From Rathayibacter_A sp036510655 (lineage in GTDB: Bacteria; Actinomycetota; Actinomycetes; Actinomycetales; Microbacteriaceae), in contig DATCDQ010000094.1 in the NCBI GenBank assembly GCA_036510655.1, positions 1-30,956 of the forward strand: a stretch of DNA of 30,956 nucleotides, in the 5' to 3' direction. This document shows positions 7,102-13,833 of the stretch, piece by piece. The translations under genes and the position numbers were made by a program. Each line of letters begins with the position of its first letter. Position 1 is the stretch's first letter. Below the pieces are notes generated by a model. The model saw only the letters and a list, made by a program, of their open reading frames with translations. It ran no database searches and was not told the origin of the DNA.

Positions 7102-7204
7102 CGAAGCGCCAGTACCGCCGGTCGAGTAACGCATGAGCGCAGCGAATACGTGTATCGAGACCTGGCCCTGCACCGAATTCAGGTCAGGTCCGGGGTCGGA
7201 GACG
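7090..7204. repeat. Composite repeat, left flank of the sugar cassette (modules C-A-B)
   Basis: Three modules occur in order. C (7090-7112) begins GCTGAGCGCAGTCGAAGCG. A (7120-7162) begins GGTCGAGTAACGCATGAGCG and ends TATCGAGACC. B (7167-7204) contains ACCGAATTCAGGTCAGGTC. All three recur at 13585-13754 on the other side of the lacI-ABC-GH35 cassette, in the same orientation but in the order B-A-C. The block also separates convergent genes and may terminate transcription. Confidence 0.88.
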
Positions 7205-7267
7205 CAGCCAGGTCGCATCCGCTCTCGCAGCCTGAATACGGCACATGCTCGCCCGTCGCGCCCACTA

Positions 7268-8305
7268 CTATTCGGCGCCGAACGGTGGTGCCGTGCTACT
7301 ACGCACCACCAGTTGTGTTGGTACCGGCTCGAGTGCCGACAGGGTCGGGCCGTGCTCGATCTCAGCCAGCAACACTTCGATGCTGCGCCGACCGACGACA
7401 TTGAAATGCTGACGGATGGTCGTCAGTGGCGGCCAGAACGAGTCCGACTCAGGCATGTCGTCAAACCCCACAATGCTCACGTCGCTCGGGATCACAATGC
7501 CGCGCTCATGAAAGGCGCGCAGAATCCCGAGCGCCATTTGATCGTTTCCGGCGAACACCGCGGTGACGTCGGTGCGCTCGGCCAACGCGAGGCCCGCCTG
7601 GTACCCGGAAACCGTCGACCAGTCGCCGCGCAGGAGCGGCGGAACCGTGCGCCCCTGTCGCACCAGCGTGTCGTGCCAGGATTTCTCTCGTCTGGTCGCC
7701 GAATAGGATGCCTCGGGGCCGGCGACATGCCAGACCGTCTCATGGCCCAATTCCAAAAGATGCTCCGTGGCCAGGCGTGCTCCTTGTGCCTGGTCCGTGT
7801 CGATCACCGGATAGTCGCTTCGAGCAGCTGAGTCGATGACGACGACCGGCAATCCCGGCGGCAATTCGACATCCGATTGATCGGCGATATGCGCTTCGAT
7901 GATGATTACCACGCCGTCCACGTCCTGTTCCAGAAGCCGGGTGAATGCGACGCTGACGTCGTGCTGGGTCGGTCGTTCGACCGGAACAAGGGTGATCGAG
8001 TAGTCGGCTCGCGCTGCCGCGACCGCGATCGCATCCAATGTGCGCATATTTCCGAACGACGACAGCGTGAACATGATGACGCCGATGTTTCGAAACCTGC
8101 CGAGCCGGAGTGCGCGGGCAGCTTTGTTGGGCCGATAGCCCAGTTCCTGCATCGAATTCAGCACGCGCTCGCGCGTGGTCGCTTCCACGTTGGTCAGGCC
8201 GTTGGCCACGCGCGAAACCGTCTGCGTCGAGACGCCGGCATGCTCAGCGACATCGCCCATTGACGGGCCACGTGTCCCGCGGTGCGTGGGTGGCGTCAGT
8301 GCCAT
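7268..8305 (-). CDS. LacI-family transcriptional regulator of the beta-galactoside cassette
   Basis: A 345-residue repressor if the ATG at 8305 is used, which has GGAG six bases upstream; an in-frame ATG at 8317 would add four residues. The N-terminal helix-turn-helix (about residues 16-65) reads MGDVAEHAGVSTQTVSRVAN, followed by the hinge region LGYRPNKAARALRLGR. The C-terminal periplasmic-binding-protein-like domain has VFAGNDQMALGILRA and VSIVGFDDMPES, both standard in this family. It is divergent from the ABC-GH35 operon, with two palindromic sites between them. It most likely represses that operon, and perhaps itself, until a galactoside-derived sugar binds. The inducer is not known. Confidence 0.94.
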   Translation of the reverse strand: MALTPPTHRGTRGPSMGDVAEHAGVSTQTVSRVANGLTNVEATTRERVLNSMQELGYRPNKAARALRLGRFRNIGVIMFTLSSFGNMRTLDAIAVAAARADYSITLVPVERPTQHDVSVAFTRLLEQDVDGVVIIIEAHIADQSDVELPPGLPVVVIDSAARSDYPVIDTDQAQGARLATEHLLELGHETVWHVAGPEASYSATRREKSWHDTLVRQGRTVPPLLRGDWSTVSGYQAGLALAERTDVTAVFAGNDQMALGILRAFHERGIVIPSDVSIVGFDDMPESDSFWPPLTTIRQHFNVVGRRSIEVLLAEIEHGPTLSALEPVPTQLVVRSSTAPPFGAE

Positions 8306-8331
8306 CGGCGACTCCATTTCGACTGATCGTA

Positions 8332-8359
8332 TTGCATGGTGACGTAAACATGTTATTGT
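8332..8359 (+). promoter_or_regulatory. Possible promoter of the ABC-GH35 operon
   Basis: TTGCAT (8332-8337) and TATTGT (8354-8359) are separated by 16 bases and could be -35 and -10 boxes. If so, the first operator lies between them and the second just after the transcription start, a common repressor arrangement. The hexamers are weak matches, so this is tentative. Confidence 0.35.
8336..8351. promoter_or_regulatory. LacI-type operator O1
   Basis: ATGGTGACGTAAACAT differs from the second site at 8369 by one base. The palindromic frame is ATGTTnACGTnAACAT, with the central CG typical of LacI-family operators. It lies between lacI and the first permease gene. Confidence 0.85.
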
Positions 8360-8368
8360 TTCGATGCC

Positions 8369-8384
8369 ATGTTGACGTAAACAT
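8369..8384. promoter_or_regulatory. LacI-type operator O2
   Basis: ATGTTGACGTAAACAT is a 16-bp palindrome with one mismatched pair. It lies 33 bp downstream of O1, about three helical turns, so two repressor dimers would sit on the same DNA face. It is 26 bases upstream of the first permease start codon. Confidence 0.88.
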
Positions 8385-8410
8385 CAACAGATTCGATCGA
8401 GAAAGCGGCC

Positions 8411-9331
8411 ATGACAGCGACGTCCGTACGACGAGAAACTCAGACGCAGCCCGTTTGGCGACGCGATCGCCGCGACTGGCGAGGCTGGGCCTTTGTGGCG
8501 CCATTCATGCTGGTCTTCGTTGCGATGATCGTTGTCCCGGTCGTGTACGCACTCTGGCTCAGTCTCTTCCGCCAACAACTTGTCGGGGGAAACATCTTCG
8601 TCGGGTTCGGAAATTACCTTGCCGTCTTTCAAGACGGGAAGTTCTGGGAGTCTTTCGGCCGGGTGACGCTCTTCCTGATCGTTCAAGTGCCGATCATGCT
8701 CGTGCTCTCGATGGTCGCGGCGTTGGCGCTGGACAGCGCGCGACTGCACGGGGCCCGCTTCTTCCGAATCGCAATCTTCCTGCCGTACGCGGTGCCCGGA
8801 GTCGTTGCGGCGCTGATCTGGGGCTTCATGTACGGCGACCAGTTTGGGCTCACCGCCAGCATCAATAGTTTGCTGGGCGCGCACGTGTTGGCACCCTTCA
8901 GCGCCTCGTGGATTCTGCCCTCGATCGGCAACATCGTCACGTGGGAGTTCATGGGCTACAACATGCTGATCTTCTATGCGGCGCTGAAGGTTGTTCCCGG
9001 TGAGCTCTATGAGGCGGCGGAAATCGACGGGGCAGGTCAGCTTCGCACGGTGGCCAGCATCAAGATCCCTGCGTTGCGTGGCGCCATCGTCATCGCGACC
9101 GTCTTCTCGATCATCGGAAGCTTCCAATTGTTCAACGAGCCCAATTTGCTCAAGCCGCTGGCCCCGAATGCGATCTCGAGCTACTTCACGCCGAACATGT
9201 ACGCCTACAACCTGTCGTTCGCGGGGCAACAGTTCAACTACGCCGCAACCGTCGCCATCGTGATGGGCGTGATCACGGCCGTGATCGCCTACGTCGTGCA
9301 AGCTCGCGGGTCACGACAGGAGGACTTCTGA
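8411..9331 (+). CDS. ABC sugar transporter permease (MalF/UgpA type)
   Basis: A 306-residue inner membrane protein with six predicted hydrophobic segments, the first at about residues 27-49 (AFVAPFMLVFVAMIVVPVVYAL). The cytoplasmic EAA loop that contacts the ATPase reads EAAEIDGAGQLRTVASIKIP, close to the consensus EAA---G---------I-LP. Members pair with a MalG-like permease, a lipoprotein binding protein and an ATPase to import oligosaccharides. It is the first gene of the operon, 26 bases after operator O2. The second permease start overlaps its stop by one base (TGATG). No ATPase gene is in the operon. Confidence 0.95.
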   Translation: MTATSVRRETQTQPVWRRDRRDWRGWAFVAPFMLVFVAMIVVPVVYALWLSLFRQQLVGGNIFVGFGNYLAVFQDGKFWESFGRVTLFLIVQVPIMLVLSMVAALALDSARLHGARFFRIAIFLPYAVPGVVAALIWGFMYGDQFGLTASINSLLGAHVLAPFSASWILPSIGNIVTWEFMGYNMLIFYAALKVVPGELYEAAEIDGAGQLRTVASIKIPALRGAIVIATVFSIIGSFQLFNEPNLLKPLAPNAISSYFTPNMYAYNLSFAGQQFNYAATVAIVMGVITAVIAYVVQARGSRQEDF

Positions 9332-10260
9332 TGACGACGGTGAGCAAGGCCGCAAACCGGAGCATAATCCGAACCGCATCGCCCACCAACGCGACCAAGC
9401 GGGCGCGGGGCGCCCGACGGCAACGCAAGTCGATCGTGCTGACCATCGTCATGGTCATCTTCACCATCTATTCGGTCGTACCACTGGCGTGGTTGATCAT
9501 CAACGCCACCAAGAGTCAACAAAGCCTGCTCACATCGTTCGGCCTGTGGTTCGGCAACGGGTTCGATCTGTTCGGCAACATTGCCAAGACTTTCTCCTAT
9601 GACAACGGCATCTTCCTGCAGTGGTTCGCCAACACGCTGCTGTACGTCGTCGTCGGTGCCGGCGGGGCCACTTTGCTCGCCACCGTCGCTGGCTACGGCA
9701 TGGCGAAGTTTCGATTCCCCGGTCGGCGCGCCGTGTTCGCCGTCGTGCTCGGCGCCGTGGCGATCCCTGGCACGGCGTTGGCCGTTCCGACCTTCCTGCT
9801 GTTCAGCAGCGTCGGGCTGACCAACACGCCGTGGGCGGTCATCCTGCCTTCGCTGATCAGCCCGTTCGGGCTGTACCTCGTGTGGACATTCGCGACGGAC
9901 GCGGTTCCGGGGGAGTTGCTCGAGGCCGCGCGGATGGATGGCGCGAGCGAGTTCCGCATCTTCTTCACGATCGCGCTGAAGCTGCTTGCGCCCGGCATCG
10001 TGACAGTGCTTCTGTTCGCGATCGTTGCCACATGGAACAACTATTTCCTGCCGCTCATCATGCTGAGCGATCCCACGTGGTATCCGCTCACTGTCGGGTT
10101 GAGCCAGTGGAGTGCCCAGTCCACCGGGGTGGGCGCCCAGCCGATCTTTAATCTCGTGATCACCGGATCCCTGTTGACAATCATGCCGATTGTCATCGCA
10201 TTTCTCGTGCTGCAGCGCTTTTGGCAGTCCGGCCTCGCGGCCGGAAGCGTGAAGCAATGA
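9331..10260 (+). CDS. ABC sugar transporter permease (MalG/UgpE type)
   Basis: A 309-residue membrane protein, partner of the preceding permease. AGGAGG lies seven bases before the ATG at 9331, the strongest Shine-Dalgarno in the operon. Hydrophobic segments start at about residue 37 (LTIVMVIFTIYSVVPLAWLII). The EAA loop reads LEAARMDGASEFRIFFTIALK. The N-terminal 30 residues are basic and unstructured. It forms the translocation channel with the MalF-type subunit. The binding-protein gene follows after 58 bases. Confidence 0.95.
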   Translation: MTTVSKAANRSIIRTASPTNATKRARGARRQRKSIVLTIVMVIFTIYSVVPLAWLIINATKSQQSLLTSFGLWFGNGFDLFGNIAKTFSYDNGIFLQWFANTLLYVVVGAGGATLLATVAGYGMAKFRFPGRRAVFAVVLGAVAIPGTALAVPTFLLFSSVGLTNTPWAVILPSLISPFGLYLVWTFATDAVPGELLEAARMDGASEFRIFFTIALKLLAPGIVTVLLFAIVATWNNYFLPLIMLSDPTWYPLTVGLSQWSAQSTGVGAQPIFNLVITGSLLTIMPIVIAFLVLQRFWQSGLAAGSVKQ

Positions 10261-10318
10261 CGGGCGCGAGTCCTCGAACCCTGCACGGCCCAATCTCAAT
10301 GAAGTGAAAGGAAACACA

Positions 10319-11680
10319 ATGACGCGTATTATGCGTTCTCATGCGACTCGTCGCATCGTCACAGCACTGGCTGCCGGTGCGGTGGTTGCTGCATCCCTCG
10401 CCGGTTGTTCCTCGGCCGGTACCGGCTCCAACTCCGGGTCGGCATCCGGTACCAGTGCCGTCGACGCCGCGCTGAAGGCGGGCGGGACTATCACGTACTG
10501 GACCTGGACTCCCGCGGCCAAGGCGCAGGTCGCCGCGTTCGAGAAGGCGTATCCGAAGGTGACCGTCAAGCTCGTCAACGCGGGCACGGGCACCACGCAG
10601 TACACCAAACTGCAAAACGCGATCAAGGCGGGCTCCGGCGCGCCGGACGTCGCGCAGATCGAGTACCAGGTCATTCCGCAGTTCGCGCTCGCAAAATCAC
10701 TCGTCGATCTCAAGACGTTCGGATTCGATTCGCTCAAGAAGGATTATGCATCCGGCCCATGGGGTGACGTCACCGTCGACGGAGGGTTGTGGGGTCTCCC
10801 GCAGGATTCCGGCCCCATGGCGCTGTTCTATAACAAGAAGGTCTTCGACACTTACGGATTGACCGTCCCGACCACGTGGGCCGAATACGCAGCCGATGCG
10901 CAGAAACTGCACGCTGCGAATCCGAACGCCTACATCACGAGTGACACGGGTGATCCCGGCATGACCACGAGCATGATCTGGCAGGCCGGCGGTCAGCCGT
11001 TCAAGGTTTCCGGCAACACGATTTCGATCAACCTGCAGGACTCCGGGTCCAAGAAGTACACCGCCATGTGGAACCCGCTCGTCGAAAACAAGTTGGTCGC
11101 ACCGATCGCCGGTTGGACCGATGACTGGTACAAGGCCTTGGGCAACGGCACGATCGCGACTCTGATCTCCGGCGCGTGGATGCCCGGAGTCCTCGAGTCG
11201 TCTGTCGCGGATGCCTCCGGTGACTGGCGAGTCGCTCCGATGCCGACCTACGACGGAACACCCGTGAACGCCGAGAACGGCGGCAGTTCGCAAGCGGTGA
11301 TCAAGCAGAGCAAGCATCAGGCGCTCGCCGCAGGCTTCGTACGTTGGCTGAACAGCAGTGAGGACAGTGTTTCGATCTTCCTGAACGCTGGCGGCGGGTT
11401 CCCTTCGACGACTGCCGACCTCACGTCCACGAAGTTCTTGGATACCGCACCGGCATACTTCGGCGGTCAGAAGATCAACGAGGTACTGGCCGCAGGGGCC
11501 AAGAACGTGCTGCCCGGCTTCAATCTGCTGCCGTACCAGTTGTATGCCAATAGCATCTTTGCGGACACCGTGGGGAAGTCCTACGAGGGTTCCAGCAGTC
11601 TCGACCCTGGTCTGCAGGCGTGGCAGAGCCAACTGGTAACCTACGGCAACCAGCAAGGATTCACCGTCACCGGAAAGTGA
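10319..11680 (+). CDS. ABC sugar transporter substrate-binding lipoprotein
   Basis: A 453-residue extracellular solute-binding protein of the family 1 (MalE-like) type. The N terminus has a basic stretch, a hydrophobic core and a lipobox LAGC with Cys30 as the lipidated residue, so it is membrane-anchored outside the cell. After a Ser/Gly-rich linker comes the binding domain, with ITYWTWTPAAKAQVAAFEKAYP at its start. AAAGGAA lies five bases before the ATG at 10319; an in-frame GTG at 10304 is less likely because it would place this site inside the gene. It captures the sugar for the two permeases. The downstream GH35 enzyme suggests a galacto-oligosaccharide or another beta-galactoside. A perfect 20-bp hairpin follows its stop. 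Confidence 0.95.
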   Translation: MTRIMRSHATRRIVTALAAGAVVAASLAGCSSAGTGSNSGSASGTSAVDAALKAGGTITYWTWTPAAKAQVAAFEKAYPKVTVKLVNAGTGTTQYTKLQNAIKAGSGAPDVAQIEYQVIPQFALAKSLVDLKTFGFDSLKKDYASGPWGDVTVDGGLWGLPQDSGPMALFYNKKVFDTYGLTVPTTWAEYAADAQKLHAANPNAYITSDTGDPGMTTSMIWQAGGQPFKVSGNTISINLQDSGSKKYTAMWNPLVENKLVAPIAGWTDDWYKALGNGTIATLISGAWMPGVLESSVADASGDWRVAPMPTYDGTPVNAENGGSSQAVIKQSKHQALAAGFVRWLNSSEDSVSIFLNAGGGFPSTTADLTSTKFLDTAPAYFGGQKINEVLAAGAKNVLPGFNLLPYQLYANSIFADTVGKSYEGSSSLDPGLQAWQSQLVTYGNQQGFTVTGK

Positions 11681-11715
11681 CGCGGCCCATAGGGCAAACT
11701 TGGCGCGCAGTGTGA

Positions 11716-11757
11716 CACGCGTGTGGCCGGCCGTTCCAACGGCCGGCCACACGCGTG
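11716..11757 (+). terminator. Perfect 20-bp palindrome between binding protein and GH35 genes
   Basis: The left arm 11716-11735 begins CACGCGTGTGGCCGG and the right arm 11738-11757 is its exact reverse complement, around CC. There is no T-run, so it is more likely an attenuator or mRNA-stabilising hairpin than a full terminator. It would let the abundant binding protein be made in excess over the intracellular enzyme. The structure is certain; the function is inference. Confidence 0.8.
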
Positions 11758-11796
11758 CCATGCACACACAAACAAGAGCATTCAGGAGCACGTGCA

Positions 11797-13557
11797 GTGA
11801 GCACTTTCGGCATCGTCGGCGACGACTTCGTTCTGGACGGCCGCCCGTACCGCATCCTCTCGGGTGCGATCCACTACTTCCGGGTACATCCCGACCTGTG
11901 GGCGGACCGCATCCGCAAGGCGAAGCTGATGGGGCTCAACACGATCGAAACCTACGTGCCGTGGAATCTCCATGAGCCGGCAGCGGGTGAATGGGTCAGC
12001 ACGGGTCAAGCCGATCTTGGCCGGTTCTTGGACGTCGTCGCGGCTGAGGGGATGCACGCAATCGTGCGACCGGGCCCATACATTTGCGCCGAATGGGTCA
12101 ACGGCGGGCTTCCGGCATGGTTGTTCACCGATCCGGAGGTCGGGATCAGGCGTAATGAGCCGCGCTTCATGGCTGCCGTTCAACGGTATCTCGACGAAGT
12201 GTTCTCCATCGTCCGACCGAGGCAGGTCACTGAAGGTGGCCCGGTGCTGCTCGTGCAAATCGAGAATGAGTATGGCGCGTACGGCGACGACACAGCGTAC
12301 CTTCGAAATCTTGTGCGGCTCACGAAGTCGGCTGGCATCACGGTGCCGCTCATCACCGTCGACCAGCCGCAGGATGCGATGCTTCGCGACGGCTCGCTTC
12401 CCGAACTACTCAAGACGGCCTCATTCGGGTCCAGATCCACGGAGCGGCTTGCGACCCTCCGTAACAATCAGCCGACCGGCCCGCTGATGTGCTCGGAATT
12501 TTGGGACGGCTGGTTCGACAGCTGGGGCGAGCATCACCACGTCACCGACATTGCGCAAGCCGCCGCAGATCTCGATGCTTTGCTGGAGGCGGGCGCATCC
12601 GTCAATATCTACATGTTCCACGGCGGGACGAACTTCGGATTCTCCAACGGCGCCAACGACAAGGGTGTTTACAAGCCGATCGTCACGAGCTATGACTATG
12701 ACGCCCCTCTCGACGAGGCGGGCAATCCGACGGAAAAGTATTGGGCCTTTCGCCAGACGCTGGGGCGCTATACAAGGGTTCCGGATGAGCGACCGGCGCT
12801 CGCCGCACCAGCACCCGTGATCAGTACGAGGCTCACTACCAGCGTGCCATTGCGTGATGTGCAGGACCGGCTCGGAACGTGGAGCTGGCGGGACGACCTT
12901 CCGGATTTCGGTGCGGTCGGCCATGATGGACCGTTCGCCGTCTACACAACCGAAATCGATATCGCTGAGCCGACAGTCCTGGATCTTGGCGAGGTGCGCG
13001 ACTATGCACACGTCTTCATCAACAGCGCAAAGGTCGGAACGCTCGCGCGTGACCATCATGAAGCCGCGATCTCTCTGCCCGCGGGCCGCGGATCTCTGAG
13101 CATTCTGGTTGAAGACCTCGGGCGGGTCGATTACGGGCCCCGCATCGGGGAGAGCAAAGGGATCATCGGCCCAGCACATCTTGGTGACGTGGAATTGCAT
13201 CGCTGGGGGGTTCTGCCGATCGACTTGAACCGTTTCGATGTGATCTCGGATGCTTTAGAGTGCGGCAAACCAACGTCGCGCACTCTGATCGGTCCGAGCT
13301 TCGCCCGCGGCGAATTCACGCTCGAGTCCGCGGCCGACCTCTTTCTCGACACGTCCGCTTGGGGTAGGGGTGCCGCCTGGATCAACGGCTTCGCCTTGGG
13401 ACGCTACTGGTCCCGTGGGCCGCAACGCACGCTGTACGTGCCTCGGTCTGTGGTACGCACCGGTACCAACGTTGTGACTATTCTCGAGCTGGAAGCTGCG
13501 CGATCCACGGCCGTTCGCTTCGTCGCATCGCCCGACCTCGGTCATCTCGAGTCATAG
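11797..13557 (+). CDS. Beta-galactosidase, glycoside hydrolase family 35
   Basis: Hydrolyses terminal beta-galactosyl residues from imported oligosaccharides. The GTG at 11797 is chosen because AGGAG lies eight bases upstream and the protein then begins STFGIVGDDFVLDGRPYRILSG, the normal family start. It has 586 residues. The TIM-barrel has HYFRVHPDLWADRI, IETYVPWNLHEP and RPGPYICAEW. The acid/base is Glu158 in IENEYG (clan A Asn-Glu pair), and the nucleophile is Glu234 in MCSEFWDGWFDSWG. C-terminal beta domains end with GFALGRYWSRGPQRTLYVP. There is no signal peptide, so it acts in the cytoplasm after transport. It is the last gene of the LacI-controlled cassette. Within GH35, exo-beta-1,3- or beta-1,4-galactosidase activity cannot be separated here. 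Confidence 0.95.
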   Translation: MSTFGIVGDDFVLDGRPYRILSGAIHYFRVHPDLWADRIRKAKLMGLNTIETYVPWNLHEPAAGEWVSTGQADLGRFLDVVAAEGMHAIVRPGPYICAEWVNGGLPAWLFTDPEVGIRRNEPRFMAAVQRYLDEVFSIVRPRQVTEGGPVLLVQIENEYGAYGDDTAYLRNLVRLTKSAGITVPLITVDQPQDAMLRDGSLPELLKTASFGSRSTERLATLRNNQPTGPLMCSEFWDGWFDSWGEHHHVTDIAQAAADLDALLEAGASVNIYMFHGGTNFGFSNGANDKGVYKPIVTSYDYDAPLDEAGNPTEKYWAFRQTLGRYTRVPDERPALAAPAPVISTRLTTSVPLRDVQDRLGTWSWRDDLPDFGAVGHDGPFAVYTTEIDIAEPTVLDLGEVRDYAHVFINSAKVGTLARDHHEAAISLPAGRGSLSILVEDLGRVDYGPRIGESKGIIGPAHLGDVELHRWGVLPIDLNRFDVISDALECGKPTSRTLIGPSFARGEFTLESAADLFLDTSAWGRGAAWINGFALGRYWSRGPQRTLYVPRSVVRTGTNVVTILELEAARSTAVRFVASPDLGHLES

Positions 13558-13584
13558 CGTCGTCGACAGGTTTCGGGACCCCCG

Positions 13585-13754
13585 CCTGTACCGAATTCAG
13601 GTCAGGTCGGGGGTTGGAGACGTCGGCACTGCTGTTTTGGACGGCCTAGCCTGTAATCGGTCTCGTCGGTGGTCTGTTCCTGTGGTCGAGTAACGCATGA
13701 GCGCAGCCTGGTCATTGACCGCGGCCCGTTGGCTGAGCGCAGCCGAAGCGCCAG
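13585..13754. repeat. Composite repeat, right flank of the sugar cassette (modules B-A-C)
   Basis: Module B (13585-13622) matches 7167-7204 at 35 of 38 bases. Module A (13684-13706) matches 7120-7142 over the full GGTCGAGTAACGCATGAGCG core. Module C (13732-13754) matches 7090-7112 with one mismatch. Orientation is the same as at the left flank but the order is reversed. It lies between the convergent GH35 and phosphosugar mutase genes; no gene is seen here. Confidence 0.88.
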
Positions 13755-13801
13755 CCTGCACTGCCGCACGGACACGTGGTACAAGGCGGCCCTTCGGCTT
13801 C

Positions 13802-13831
13802 GCTCAGGGAACGATCGCTCAGGGAACGACC
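13802..13831. repeat. Two 15-bp tandem repeats at the mutase 3' end
   Basis: GCTCAGGGAACGATC and GCTCAGGGAACGACC lie side by side, directly before the mutase stop codon (13834-13836, complementary strand). They are preceded by CCCTTCGGCTTC, which with CTCAGGG forms a common intergenic motif of this group. Confidence 0.85.
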
Positions 13832-13833
13832 AC

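Noticed and set aside
9289..10317. 342-codon minus-strand frame antisense to the second permease
   Set aside because: Composition is rich in Arg, Asp, Gln and His with no domain; the sense strand is a clear MalG-type permease.
10697..11791. 364-codon minus-strand frame antisense to the binding protein
   Set aside because: Shadow of a strongly supported lipoprotein gene with ribosome site and lipobox.
7017..13833. Transposon or integron carrying the sugar cassette
   Set aside because: No transposase, integrase or terminal inverted repeats with target duplications are visible; only short repeat modules bracket the genes.
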